Positions 20,535 through 31,491 of a stretch of DNA of 64,000 nt are shown here, piece by piece (position 1 is the stretch's first letter; every line of letters begins with the position of its first letter). Source of the stretch: Plantago ovata (lineage: Eukaryota; Streptophyta; Magnoliopsida; Lamiales; Plantaginaceae); the NCBI GenBank assembly GCA_028274465.1, contig CM051455.1, positions 93,256,365 to 93,320,364 on the forward strand, given 5' to 3'. The notes beneath the pieces are model-generated. The model saw only the letters and a program-made list of their open reading frames with translations, was not told the origin of the DNA and made no database searches. Both the position numbers and the translations under genes were made by a program.

Positions 20535-21111
20535 TATAGTAAAACCCTATGGGAAAAACCTACAGATGGGAAAAAGAGTGCCTGAGCGTTAAAGCTGCGT
20601 GATCCTATAGTAAGGCTGTCCGGACATATCTCTGGCAACCTGAGGAGCAATAACATAGAGCTGATGGAGCCATACACCATTCGAGTGATAGTTAGAAAGA
20701 GTGTCTGCCACCCCATTCCCTTCACGGTAGATGTGTGAGACTTTGAACTCCAAAGTAAGAAGGAAATCCAGAACTCGTAGCCATCGATTCCTAAACATCC
20801 AAGGAACAGTTGTGGAACGAGACTGAAAAAGGCCCTCCACGTAGGTAGAATCCGTCTCAAGCCAAAGACGATACCAACCCTACTAGCAAGCCAACTCCAC
20901 GCCAGTCATGGCTGCCACAAACTCAGCCTCATAGGAAAAGGCGGAACCTATATGCGTGACAAAACAGCAAAGGACATGCCCAAAATGATTACGAAAAACT
21001 CCTGCGGCTTTAGCATCACTCGGGGACCCTATAGCACTGCCGTCTGTATTGCATTTAATCCAACCCCACATAGGGGAATGCTATCGAACCTCCACAGTAG
21101 TGGTGCTGCCC
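20535..21111 (-). pseudogene. LINE RNase H domain (RVT_3 type)
   Basis: The translation shows the four acidic positions of plant LINE RNase H: Asp in CNTDGSA (about 21042), Glu in YEAEFVAA, Asp in LETDSTYVEG and the late Asp in REGNGVADTLS. A stop at about 20883 and changes of frame split it. The domain would degrade RNA in RNA-DNA hybrids after reverse transcription. Confidence 0.8.
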
Positions 21112-22050
21112 CTAGCACGCCCACGTACACCAAGTGAATGAAGAGTAAAATGATCCTCCTGAGTATTGAACATAGAACCTTTCAAAGAATGTTTCTGCTC
21201 CCGTATCAAGGACTTCAGAGAGAGAATAAGGAACATTATCAAAAATCCTCCTGTTCCGGGCAGACCATATTAGCCAAATCAAGGTGACAAAAGCAAGACG
21301 CCAAATGGAGCCAACCTGGGAGCTGAATGTCCGAGACATGGAAAAAAGCACCAGTTCATTCAAGCTATAGATAGAGGGCATCTGTAGATGAAAGACATCC
21401 AAAATACGGTGCCAAATATCCTGAATGAAGCAACAATGCACAAAGATATGATCAATATCCTCACCCGAAGACCGACAGAACACGCAAAAAGACGGTCCCA
21501 TGAAGCCATTGTGACGTAAGTGATCCAGTGTAGGCAATTTACCATGAATAGCCTGCCAAAGTGTGATAGAGCGACGAGGTGGTATGTAAGGTGCCCAAAT
21601 CCAATCGCCCCAACTGATCACAGGAAACTCCGGACGAAAGTGCTGATAGAAAATAGAACTAGAAGCAGATCCATTTGATGAAGGTATCCATATTCGGGTA
21701 TCAGAGTGAGGAGGAGCTAAGGTGTAATTAGCAATGTCTCTAGCACCGTCCGAGAAAGCCGTACAGAACTTCGGTAGAATATCCCAAACCCCATTCGTGG
21801 TGTAATCAGAAATAGAGAACTGAAAGTGATGTCGTAAGTGAGCCGTGATCCCCACCCTATCCGCAATACAGTAACCCAACCAATTATCAAGCCAAAAAAG
21901 CACATGTGAGTTTGCTCCAACTAGCCATTTGGAATTCTGAATAAGTGCCGGATAACAATCTTTAAACCCAACCAGATCGTAGATTGGACATAACGACGAT
22001 GTCTCCCTTGACAGAGAAACCGAGAAAGAAAGATATCCAAATAAGGCTCT
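21112..22050 (-). pseudogene. LINE ORF2 zinc-binding RT region (zf-RVT)
   Basis: Opens with the WLVG...FWLDNWLG motif (about 21890-21930) and continues through W..IW....PP......W....GKLPT, the Cys-containing CVFC..SGED..H.F..C zinc-binding block (about 21430-21500) and IWSARN. This is the standard region between RT and RNase H in plant LINEs. RT and endonuclease are missing because of the 5' truncation. Confidence 0.85.
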
Positions 22051-22065
22051 CTACAATTACGGAGT

Positions 22066-22460
22066 ATGTACGAAGGTGATAGGGTGTTATAAAGAATAAG
22101 TTATAGTCAAATGTGTAATAAAAGAAAATGGAGAGCGTTTGACTATAGAGAAAATCTAAAATTTGAGTGAGGGAAAAATTGTATTTTCCAACTCTTTAGT
22201 TCACTGAAATTTAGATCATGGGGTTAGATATAATAAGATTTATCTAGTGGGGTCCGGAAAACTTCAATTTAAGAGCGATAAAAATATGACAAGCAAAATT
22301 AATAGGGCTCCGGATGCAATTTACCCTAAAATAAACATAAATTATGGAGTGGAACCGGGCGAGTAAGTATACCTAATTCTAAGTTGATCACGTTACGCGT
22401 TTGTACAACTAATTAATTGGTTCACACTTATCTGTCACTAACCACCATTCCTGTTTCATT

Positions 22461-22491
<31 letters not shown>

Positions 22492-22917
22492 TCCTGTCAT
22501 AGTATTTCTTTATACCTAATATTTTTCTTTAATTTAAAGGAAGCATTCCAGTACTTCTCACTTCTCAAAAAAAAGGAAGCATTCCATGGAATTGGTCTCA
22601 CGATTAGAACATTGAACTACTTTACACTGCTACTCCTCGACAGCAGCCGCATTAATTATGTTTCAAGAAGTGTTTGTCCATAATTCCGAAGCTTGTCTTT
22701 TGCGTAGAAAAATAAAAATATATATTCTGTGATTTTAACATTTCTAAATTGGAGATGTAGATGTAATTTGGTATTGTGTATGTTGACTCGGAGGTCTGTT
22801 CTTGTTGTAAACTTTTGTATTTATTTCAAACATTTTTTTGTCCTTTCTCATCAATGAAATTTTTTGACGTATCAAATAAAAAAAAATTAACATTTGTAAA
22901 CACTTTACTCTAATATA
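22066..22917. other. Intergenic AT-rich stretch
   Basis: No gene is visible. It has a 27-nt A tract (22461-22487), which could be the tail of a retroposed sequence but has no recognisable body, and a repeated GGAAGCATTCCA at about 22537 and 22574. Confidence 0.5.
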
Positions 22918-23051
22918 CTCTCTACGTCGCAGTAAATTCTTTACGTTTGTTTTGTTAATTTTTCATAACTCCGTCTAATAAATTATAAATCTTACTGATA
23001 AGATAATTTATGACATTATATACTAAAAATAATGAAACTATATTTTGTTAA
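22918..23051 (+). mobile_element. Stowaway-like MITE, end fragment
   Basis: After a TA at 22916-22917 comes CTCTCTACGTCGCAGTAAATTC, close to the Stowaway terminal consensus CTCCCTCCGTCCCA. About 130 bp remain; the right end was removed or interrupted by the gypsy LTR that begins at 23052. Confidence 0.6.
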
Positions 23052-24188
23052 AGTTGGATTATGTCCGGTTCGTGGTACGAACTAAGGGACGACTTACCTC
23101 GGCGGCTAGGGCACACATGTCCGACATATAAGCCCTAGTCCGACAAAAAGATCACTCCCAGAAAGGTGTTACTCGGAACCCGCGTCCGACATAGAGCGCG
23201 AGAATCTCCAAGGACGACGTGCGAAATCTCAAGTCCGATACCTCAAGATATATGTCCGACACATAATTGGTATCGGACGAGACGCGCGAGTAACGATTTG
23301 GTCGGATCCTACGAAAGTTTCTACATGGCCCATCTGAAGTGAACAAGGCCACATGATATCGGACCGTACCTCGAACGTCGGGCCGAGTATCGGACACCTT
23401 GTCGGACGCAGGAACGGGACAGAATTCTGGAACGTTCCTGTTGAAGGGTAATTCGTGCTTCTTTCTAAGTTCGCAATGAGTCGCTAATCTAAGTCATTCT
23501 AGTTCTTCTTCTTGTGGTGTTCCCCTAAGGTAGGAAATGAGCCTTCTTGTAGCTTCCTCGTACCTGAAATAGACTAGAGGGGGGGGGGGTTAGTGTCTCT
23601 TGCCCGGTCTGTAAGGTATCAGACCGGAGAGGCGACTTTACGAGTAGGGAGTTGTGAGGCTTCCCTAGTACGAGTAGTGAAAGTGGTGCTCGTGTGGTGT
23701 CATTAATGCTTACTGTTGAGGAGTAAATGAGGCCTTTATATACTTGTGACCCTTCAGCTTCCGGTCGCGTAGGATCACGCCACGTGTACGGCTAGGATTG
23801 AGGCCTTCCTCGGCCCAGGCCCATTAAGAAGGTCCGTGGGCCTTGGCCCAAGGGAGCAACCATGGCTGGTCGCTCTTGGGTCCTCGTGCCTTCCTTGTGC
23901 GTGGATGATGCGAGTAGTGTCCTGCTCAGTTTCTGTCAAGGAGCGTTACCTTGACGTAAGGTCTCCTCGAGCCCGAGAGATGCTCCTCGAGCCCACTGGC
24001 AGCTTTGTCCTTGTGAGGAGCTTATTTTGAGGGTTGTCCTCCCAGTGATGGTCGGACCCTATGTTGGTCGATCCACACCTTAGTGACATACTTGGGTGTG
24101 GTTGTGCCCCTTGAGGGACGGCCTATGTTGCTTTGTCGCGCTCTTAGACCGCTCCAGTTCGTACATGCGGACTGGACATATTTCAACA
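23052..24188 (-). repeat. 3' LTR of the Tat-lineage element
   Basis: On the minus strand it begins TGTTGAAATATGTCC (24188) and ends near ..GGACATAATCCAAC (23053), giving inverted ends of about 15 of 18 matching bases. A minus-strand TATA box and the adjacent polypurine tract fix the orientation. The outer half (23100-23405) is packed with GTCCGAC/GTCGGAC words. A G-run (12 G, about 23579-23590) is present. Confidence 0.65.
23733..23741 (-). promoter_or_regulatory. TATA box of the Tat LTR
   Basis: The minus strand reads TATATAAAG. Its orientation agrees with the pol genes and with the polypurine tract. Confidence 0.5.
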
Positions 24189-24212
24189 CTAACATATGTC
24201 CCCCTAGTTTCC
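24189..24212 (-). promoter_or_regulatory. Polypurine tract of the Tat element
   Basis: The minus strand reads AACTAGGGGGACATATG and then GTTAG directly before the LTR start TGTTG at 24188. This is the usual plus-strand primer position. Confidence 0.6.
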
Positions 24213-24991
24213 AAGTATCTTTGTAGAAGATAGTTGAGGAACTATGTTGAAGTAGAGGTCGAGCAGAGCCTCGACTAGTAGTGGGCGAAAAAAGATTTCC
24301 GTATTCGCACCTTGGTATCTTCCCTCCTCCTATCTCTCCCCCCCCCCCCTTTTTATAGGGTGCGAGCAGACGTTGCTCGGGCCGTATGAAAAGAGGTATT
24401 TTTGCTGGGAAAAGATCGGATCCGGGTAAGTATTCCTTAGTGGAATGGAATGACTTCCTGCCGCTTTTTGCTTGCAAAGTATCTCGCGGAGAGATACTTG
24501 TGTAAAAGGAATGGAATGACTTCCTGCCGCTTTTTGCTTGCAAAGTATCTCGCGGGGAGATACTTGTGTAAAGGAATGGAATGACTTCCTGCCGCTTTTT
24601 GCTTGCAAAGTATCTCGCGGGGAGATACTTGTGTAAAAGGAATGGAATCTCGAGGAGAGTAGCTTCATGGGCAGCTCCTCGGTCCCCTGACACGTGTCCG
24701 TCAAGTTTTCGCTTTTCTGACATTTTTCGCGATGTTGACCCGAGGAGGACAGATCATGGTCGTCGATCTGTCTCTGCGTGTCCCGAGTAGGTTGGTGCTC
24801 GCGCCGCGAGTTGATTGCCGTGGTTAGGTAATTCGTTCCGGATCCGAAAGCGTGTTCGAGCCAGAGCGGGAGCGTGGAGGGCAAAACCGGTAATTCGCCA
24901 GGCGGCCGTAATCTGGACCGTTGATCTTGGACACGTGGTCGGTCCGGATGGCGCGAGGACATGCGTCGTTTCGTATCCCTGAGATACCCTT
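24213..24991 (+). other. Upstream region of the antisense gene, with 66-bp tandem repeats
   Basis: Non-coding. It contains a C-run (about 24338-24350) and three direct repeats of about 66 bp (24442-24507, 24508-24572, 24573-24638, plus a partial fourth to 24647). Each has GGAATGGAATGACTTCC and a hairpin AGTATCTCGCGGGGAGATACT. The repeats lie 350-550 bp upstream of a plus-strand TATA box, as enhancer repeats often do. Confidence 0.65.
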
Positions 24992-25212
24992 CTATAAATA
25001 GGTCAACACTCGGTCATTCCACACTTTTCGCAATCCGAATATTCAGAGCTAAAAAGAGAGAGCGAGGAGAACTTCAGAGATCGACGAGTGTGAGTGATCG
25101 AGCCAAGTGACGCGCGAGGAGCTTGTTCGGTGAGCAGAATCCGATTTTCAGGCGAGTTTCTAACGTTTCCGGCCTTCTTTCCGGCTTCAAACCTTCGTCT
25201 ACTCAATAACAA
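24992..25212 (+). promoter_or_regulatory. TATA box and leader exon of the antisense extra gene
   Basis: CTATAAATAGG at 24992-25002 is followed by a purine-rich leader (AAAAAGAGAGAGCGAGG). The leader runs to a strong splice donor GTAAGT at 25213. The direction is opposite to the element's pol genes. Confidence 0.5.
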
Positions 25213-25858
25213 GTAAGTTTCCTTACTCACACTGCCCTTTCCTGCTCTTAATCGCTTCTTTTTTGCTTCGAAATGCCTTATATTTTCTGCTTTCTTGTTT
25301 TTTCGCTGTTCGGTCTGCTCTTTCATTTCTGTTTCTGATTTCTTCCTCCCGGAATGTTGTCATCTGAGTAAGGACCGGTAGATTGACGCCTGAGAACGGC
25401 ATTGGACTTAAAAAACAGTAAATGGACTTGTAACCGGACTTTAACGGAATCGATTTGGACCAATTTGGCTTGCATGGCCGTAGAAGTAGCTCCCCTTTTC
25501 TTTGTTGTATACCCCTTGTTGCCTCCTCATTAGCGTACGGCTGTAGAAATAACTGTAGGAAGTTTTTCGGGCGGTTGGTCGCTCGTCGATTTTTGTATAT
25601 GCATGTGCTCGCTCCTGTTTTGCTGTATATGCATGTGGTCATGCTGCTCGATTTTTTACTCATGCTTTGAGCGGTTGGTCGCTCCTTGTATGCTCCTCGC
25701 TCTACTTTTGCTTTGATGTAGAGTAACTTCTTGATTTATTTGCTCTTTCATTTTTGAGATTTTTCTCCGTTCGGGAGGTCGAACTTTAATGAACATACCT
25801 AAAAGGACCTCTCGGACTATCACAAACCATCCTAACTTCTTTCTTTGCCCACCTTTAG
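25213..25858 (+). other. Probable 5'-UTR intron of the antisense gene
   Basis: The donor is ACAA|GTAAGTTT. The acceptor is a pyrimidine-rich tract ending CACCTTTAG at 25858, just two bases before the ATG at 25860. The interior is T-rich and non-coding. The length of 646 bp is normal for a plant leader intron. Inferred from signals only. Confidence 0.5.
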
Positions 25859-25859
25859 G

Positions 25860-27568
25860 ATGTCCGAGAGGAGCGACGACAGCCAAAACATCTCGGCCGC
25901 TGGTGAGTATGGGAGCGACCATACTACGTCGCCCGATACGTCAGACGTGTCGGCGACCTTCCTCGATGATACGATAGAGGAGGCTGTCGAGGAGCCTCAG
26001 CTCGAGCGAGGTGGCGAACGGGCTGCCGAAGAGGATGAAGAGACTGAGAGTGAGGAGGACCTCTATCAGTTGGTATCCAGGAAGAGGCGTCGTACCGAGG
26101 ACGACGACTTTATCGACGACCGGACAGAGGCGGAAGGTGGTCCCCGTAACCCTGGTGTATCTGCGGAGTTGATTACTCGCGCCGCCCAGGTCCACGGGCG
26201 TAATTATGGGGCAGTTAACGTGGTCCCTCCTGCCGATATCCGGATCGAGGAGATGGATGATACGGAGAGGCCGGAGTTGGCCTTGGCCCTTTATGAGGAG
26301 GGTGAACATTCAGCCAAGCGCGGGAAGGCTCCAATTCCCGTTCAGATCATCGATAGCGATGAGTCAGATGATGAGAGCGAGGAGGACGATGAGGCGACTT
26401 CTCCTCGGACTAGTCCCCCTTCAAAGAGGGTTAGATTCCCTCCACAAACCACTAGGAGGGCTGTGATTACCGACGAGGAGGAGGATGAAGTTCCTCCGAC
26501 GATCGGGGACACCCATAGGAGTGAAGCTGGTCCGAGCACTAGGTCTCCTTCCTTCTCGGAGGGGCAAAGGCGTGCTATTAGAGATGCGAAGAGGTTCGCA
26601 CGCGAGGAGGAGACCAGTTACCACTCCATCGATCCGACCACCATTGACTTTACGTTTCCGAGTGGTACCCGAGCAGCCAACCCACTCGAGGACCAGGAGG
26701 GTGAGATGCGGCGTGCTCAGATGGCCGCTGATAAGAAAAAAGCTGAGAGGAGAGCGAGTAAGCGTTCTCGCTCTAGTAAATCGAAGAAGGCAAAGGTTGC
26801 CGTGGAGCCAGAGCCTAAAACTACTAAGGCTGCTGAGAAGAAGTTCACCAAGAGTGCTCGCACGGTTGACCTCCCCGATCCTCAGGGGGAGAAGAACGAG
26901 GATGGCATAATACCGACCACCTCTTCTACCGTCAAGCTCGACGAGGTTCCCACACTTAGGTGGAAGTATTCTCTCCCTGAGAATAAGTTTGACATCCTTG
27001 TGCCAGGGAGGATCAAACTTTTTACAATGCTCCCCCCGGGTATATGGCCGTTCACTGCCTCAGCTTGGATCGAGGATGGATACTCCCCTTTTGTGATGCT
27101 TTCCGCGACATCTTCAACACATTGGGGATCGCTCCTTGGCAGCTGGTGCCAAGTGCCTTCGGCACCTTGGTATGTTTTGGAGTCTTTTGCATGAAGAGGG
27201 GGATCGAGCTGAATTTCCACAACTTCAATCAATTGTTCCGAGTCTCGATGAGCTCCGGGAACAAGTACTTTTACTATTTCAATGCTCGACCCGGCCTTGG
27301 GTTCATCATGGACGCTCCTAGCTCCTCGGGCTATAAGTGGTTTCATAGGTACTTCTATATCAGGAAGAGAAGGTTGCCTAACATGACCGAGGAGGAGCTG
27401 GAGTGGGGAGTGCCGAAGCTCATGTTTCGGGGAAAGATAGCGGACAAGCATCCGTTGCCCGAGGAGTCTGATCCCTGGGTCATGGAGCTCGAGGAGCAGA
27501 ATCGGGGACCCCATCCCGAGAAGTACTTTTACTGGGGGTCGGTCCTCCAGCCACTTCCGTTGGTATGA
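25860..27568 (+). pseudogene. Antisense extra ORF of the Tat element (Transposase_28-like, 'gypsy type transposon' family)
   Basis: It starts MSERSDDS at 25860, directly after the predicted splice acceptor. An earlier in-frame ATG at 25845 would lie inside the intron. The first 360 codons are acidic, with a basic Lys/Arg patch near 26740-26850. The conserved domain starts near 26950 and includes LGIAPWQLVPSAF, FNARPGLGF and KWFHRYFY. A one-base loss in a C run (27032-27037) shifts the frame, and reading continues in the 27044-27568 frame. It ends early at 27568, at the junction with integrase. Such proteins are known as passengers in plant Ty3/gypsy elements; their role is unknown. Confidence 0.7.
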
Positions 27569-28260
27569 CCGCCTCGGACCCGTAAACTAGCGAGAAGGGA
27601 GTCTCTCTTGTAGCTGTTTTTGAAGTAGTGCGGTATGCCCACACCACTCCATCAAGCTCGTCGACCCAGTCCTTGTTGGTAGCGAACCTCTTCTGCAAGT
27701 TGTTGACAAGGATTTTGTTGACGGCTTCTGTTTGCCCATTGGATTGAGGATGTCCCACAGAGGTATACCTCCTCTCAATCTTCATTTCCTTGCACCATTC
27801 ATTGAATCTTTGGCCACAAAATTGGGCGCCATTATCCGAGATGAGGACCCTTGGCAAGCCAAATCGACACACGATGTTCCTCCATACGAAGTTCATCACT
27901 CTTTGTTCGGTGATGGTGGATACTGCCTCAACTTCCGCCCACTTGCTAAAGTATTCGACCGCAATAATGATGAACTTCTTTTGACCCGTGCCTCTTGGGA
28001 AGGGACCGACTATGTCGATGCCCCATATGTCGAATGGGCACGTGATGGCGATGGGCATGAGAGGTTTCGCCAGGACGTTGATCAAATTGGCATGCAATTG
28101 ACACTCCTCGCACTTTCTCACAAATTGGGCAGCGTATTCGCGAACAGTGGGCCAGTAGTATCCTTGTCGAATGACTTTTGCGCGAGGGTTCTTCCTCCGG
28201 CATGGTCGCCGCAACTTCCTCGATGCATTTCTCCAAGAAGTTTTTGAACTTCATGCTCGG
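27552..28260 (-). pseudogene. Tat integrase, C-terminus deleted
   Basis: The HHCC zinc domain is followed by the rve core with Asp in WGIDIVG, Asp in ISDNGAQF and Glu in NGQTEAVNK; the last two are separated by 35 residues (DD35E). A frameshift near 28165 splits the zinc domain from the core. Homology stops after YGSEAVIPTEV at 27552, so the C-terminal DNA-binding part is missing and the frame runs into the opposite-strand extra gene. Confidence 0.85.
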
Positions 28261-28499
28261 CGACGCATCTCAAGTAGACTCCCTCGAAAGACCTTTTGTA
28301 CAAGTAGTCTCCTTGCATGATGTATCGAGGAGCTTTTCCTTTGATTCTCCTTGCTTCAGCCTTGTCACGAGGAAGGCTTCCATTTTTGAGATATGTTGTT
28401 ATCTCTTGCATCCAATTCGGTTGATCGTCAATTGCCAAGACCTTTGGCTTTGATGACCACAAAGATGATGCGTTGATTCTCATGAGTATCACGTTCCGG

Positions 28500-28900
28500 G
28501 TATCAACTCCTCCGGAGGCTGAAGCATACTTTGATAGGGCGTCTGCCCTTTGATTGAGATCCCTCGAGAACTTTTCAATCTCACAACTTTCAAACTTTTG
28601 AATTTCTTCCGTGATGGCACTTTTGTACTCAGCTAGTGAGTCTTTCTTGGTTCTGAATTTCCCCGAGATTTGCTTCTCGGCCAGTTGGGAATCAGTGAAG
28701 AGATGTAGCTTCTTCACTTCCAATGACTTTGCCATACATAGAGCTATGAGGATGGCTTCATATTCTGCTTCATTGTTGGAGACCGGGAAACTAAGAGTAA
28801 CGGCGTACTCTAGTTCGGCCCCTCCGGGACTCTTGAAGTATATTCCTATCCCGCCATTTTTTCCTGATGAGGATCCATCAACATGAAGAATCCAGACGTC
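28500..28900 (-). pseudogene. Second RNase H (archaeal type) of the Tat element
   Basis: Begins WILHVDGSSSGKNGG and has the acidic residues Asp (VDG), Glu (NNEAEYEA), Asp (LFTDSQ) and Asp (QRADALS). A separate RNase H between the gypsy RNase H and integrase is the hallmark of the Tat lineage. This segment is uninterrupted. Confidence 0.8.
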
Positions 28901-30930
28901 TCCGTGGTCGACTAGTTCTTTGGGTCTTGGAGAGACGGTCTCCGCACCCTTTGGCTCGTCGGTTTTCTCTGTCAGGAACACTTCATGCCTTTTCCTCTTA
29001 GTTTGGGACATCGCCTTAAGCTCTTTCAAGGCATCCTCCAGAGCTTGCATTGGGTTGTTTTGATGGGGTTGCTCTTCGACCATCATCAACGCACTCTTTG
29101 TTGCTGAAGAGTTTTCCTCTGAAGTTCCTTTTGAGGGATACTCCACTAGGAAGTCGGCTATGACTTGTGCTTTCTTGGCTACGGGTGCTTGGTAGTCGAT
29201 GTCGTACTCGCTTAGTTCAATCGCCCACCTTGCCATTCTTCCTGAATTTTCGGGCTTTCCGAGGACTTGCTTGAGAGGTTGCTTTGTCAAACAACAACCT
29301 TGTGAGCGCCGAAGTTGGGTTTTAACCTCCTTGCAGTGTAAACGAGAGCAAAGGAAAGCCTCTCAATATCCATGTACCGCGTTTCAGCCCCCGGCAAGTA
29401 CTTTGCTCAAGTAGTAGATGGGCAAGTGGTCGTTTCCTTGGATTCGCACCAAAACCGAGCTGATAGCTTCCCCGGTTGCTGCTAAGTACAAATAGAGTAC
29501 CTCTCCGTCCACGGGTTTTGACAATAGAGGAGGAGCGAGTAGGTATTCTTTCAGCTTCTCGAAGGCTTCCTCGCACTCCTTTGTCCACTCGAAGTGGCTG
29601 CTCTTTCTCAATACCTTGAAAAAAGGTAAATTTTTCTCGGCGGACCTTGAGATGAATCTACTCAATGCAATTGATTTTCCGACCAATTGTTGCACCTCAT
29701 TGATGGACTGAGGTTGGGGAAGATCGAGAATGGCCTTTATCTTTTCGGGGTTTGCTTCTATTCCTCTCTCTGTCACCATGTAGCCGAGGAACTTCCCCCC
29801 TTTGACTCCAAAGGTACACTTCGCCGGGTTGAGCTTCATGCCATACTTTCTCAAGATTGAGAAGCACTTTGCCAGGTAACCTACATGTTGCTCCTCGGTC
29901 TTGCTCTTGACGAGCATGTCATCGACATATACTTCCATTGTTTTACCTAACTCTTCCTTGAACATCTTGTTAACCAGCCTTTGGTAGGTCGCTCCGGCGT
30001 TCTTAAGGCCAAATGGCATCACGTTGAAGCAATACACATTGCCGTTAGCAAAGAAGGCGGTTTTAGGCACATCATCTTTGGCCATTTTGACTTGGTAGAA
30101 GCCTGGTATGCATCCATGAAACTCAGGAGGGCGCATCCAGCGGTGGAATCAACAAGCTGGTCGATCCGGGGGAGAGGGTATGGATCCTTCGGGCAAAACT
30201 TGTTGAGCCTTGTAAAATTGTTGCACATTCGCCATTTCCCCGGACCCTTCTCCACGAGGACCACATTGCATACCCAGTCTGAGTATCTCACTTCTTTGAT
30301 GTGGCCAGCTTTAAGAAGCCTTTGTACTTCCGCTTCTATGATGGCATTATCTTCCGCACTGAAGTCTCTTCGCTTTTCCCTGATGTGGGTGATCGATGGG
30401 TCTACGTTCAGACGGTGAACGGCGACACGTGGGTCGATCCCCTTCAGGTCCTCGGTACTCCATGCGAAGATATCGTTGTTATCCTTCAAACATTGGATGA
30501 GTTTCATCCTGACTTCAGTGGCCATCTCTGTGCCAATTTTTGTGATCTTGTCGGCACTTCCTTCGACAATTTGGATTTCTTCTAGGGCTTCTCTTGCTTC
30601 AATTTTGTTTTCCTCAAAGAATTTCTTCTTTTTGGAAGAGGGTGGGACTGGTGGAATCACTTGATACTCTTCGAGCTCCTTAACAGCTCCTACTAGAGTA
30701 TCCTTGTCTTTCTTCATGATTGCTTTTCTTCGCCTAAGTGACGGACTTGGCTTTTTGATTTTCTCTTCACTCTCCCAAACCGTGTAGAAACGATAAGGCG
30801 CATTGTGAACGAGGGTTCTCCTCGGGTGATTGCCAGGGGTTGGGTTCTCCAATGGCAACCCTGAAGTGAACTGGTGACAAGGTTGTAGCATTCCCATGCT
30901 TCCTCGTATGTCTCCTACTTCTTGTCCGAT
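28901..30930 (-). pseudogene. Tat reverse transcriptase and gypsy RNase H
   Basis: An upstream linker is followed by RT: EVQRLLKAGHIKEVRY.DW, GKWRMCNNFTRLN, NVMPFGLKNAGATYQRL and the catalytic YVDDM at 29918-29929. The gypsy RNase H follows, with PLLSKPVDGE and the connection ending in RMARWAIELSEYDIDYQAP. Frameshifts near 30110, 29384 and 29290 interrupt it. The breaks are single-base and the domains otherwise look complete. Confidence 0.85.
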
Positions 30931-31391
30931 TCCCAAAGGAGTGGGGAATTTTAGCTTGTTGTGGCCGTGGACACTACGGCTCGGATTGAGAGAGAGCGGG
31001 TCGGCCTAGGACTGCGAAATAATCAAATGGCATATCGACCACCACAAAAGGAACCTGTTGGGTTACCCGTCTAGGAGCGCTACCCATTGACACTGTGAGG
31101 TTATCATTCCGAGCGGCATGATAGGTTGTCCCTCCGAATCCTACCAATGCGCTCCTCAACCTTCTCTGAGCCCTTCCCTTGGGTTCATGTGCATCCTTTT
31201 CAAGGTTCCGGTGAAATAAAGATTTGCCGAGCACCCAGTGTCGCGAGGATTCTACCAACTTGTAGGATTGAACATCCAAGGAACTACAAGTGGGACGCAG
31301 GATCATAGATGTTGGCCTCCCCGCGTGCTTCAGCGGTATCTCTCCTCATCGATAAGAGATAACGTTGTTCCGGTCGCGCGGCTTGAGCATT
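30931..31391 (-). pseudogene. Tat aspartic protease region
   Basis: An active-site Asp-Thr-Gly (in DTGCSANL) can be read on the minus strand at 31234-31242. The C-terminal block VVVDMPFDYFAVLGRPAL is in a neighbouring frame, as expected for an Ala/Ile-Leu-Gly-Arg-Pro protease end. Gag should follow to the right but is cut off by the N gap. Confidence 0.65.
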
Positions 31392-31491
31392 NNNNNNNNN
31401 NNNNNNNNNNNNNNNNNNNNNNNNNNNNNNNNNNNNNNNNNNNNNNNNNNNNNNNNNNNNNNNNNNNNNNNNNNNNNNNNNNNNNNNNNNN
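31392..31491. other. Assembly gap (100 N)
   Basis: Exactly 100 N, a conventional placeholder of unknown true length. Gypsy protease lies on its left and unrelated AT-rich DNA on its right, so the gag, leader and 5' LTR of the Tat element may be collapsed here. Confidence 0.95.

Larger units (their letters stand above)
20345..22053 (-). mobile_element. 5'-truncated plant LINE (non-LTR retrotransposon)
   Basis: On the minus strand the element ends in a poly(A) tail (25 T at 20345-20369 on the plus strand). It encodes the C-terminal half of a plant L1-type ORF2: zinc-binding RT region, then RNase H. It begins abruptly at 22053, the usual 5' truncation left by incomplete target-primed reverse transcription. 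Probable 12-bp target-site duplications flank it (20331-20342 and 22054-22065). Confidence 0.85.
23052..31391 (-). mobile_element. Tat-lineage Ty3/gypsy retrotransposon with antisense extra gene, 5' end lost in a gap
   Basis: Read on the minus strand: protease (31306), RT, RNase H, a second RNase H of archaeal type, integrase (to 27552), then an antisense ORF (25860-27568, plus strand), a polypurine tract (24212-24189) and a 3' LTR (24188-23052). Two RNase H domains and an antisense extra gene are known for the Tat lineage (Grande/Retand type). Gag and the 5' LTR are not seen; they fall in or beyond the N gap at 31392. Confidence 0.75.

Noticed and set aside
22461..22487. Poly(A) run considered as the tail of a retroposed gene or SINE
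   Set aside because: No recognisable body or target duplication beside it.
24022..24962. Minus-strand ORFs with repeated Ser-Ile-Ser-Pro-Arg-Asp units
   Set aside because: They are translations of the 66-bp tandem repeats and have no domain or conserved start.
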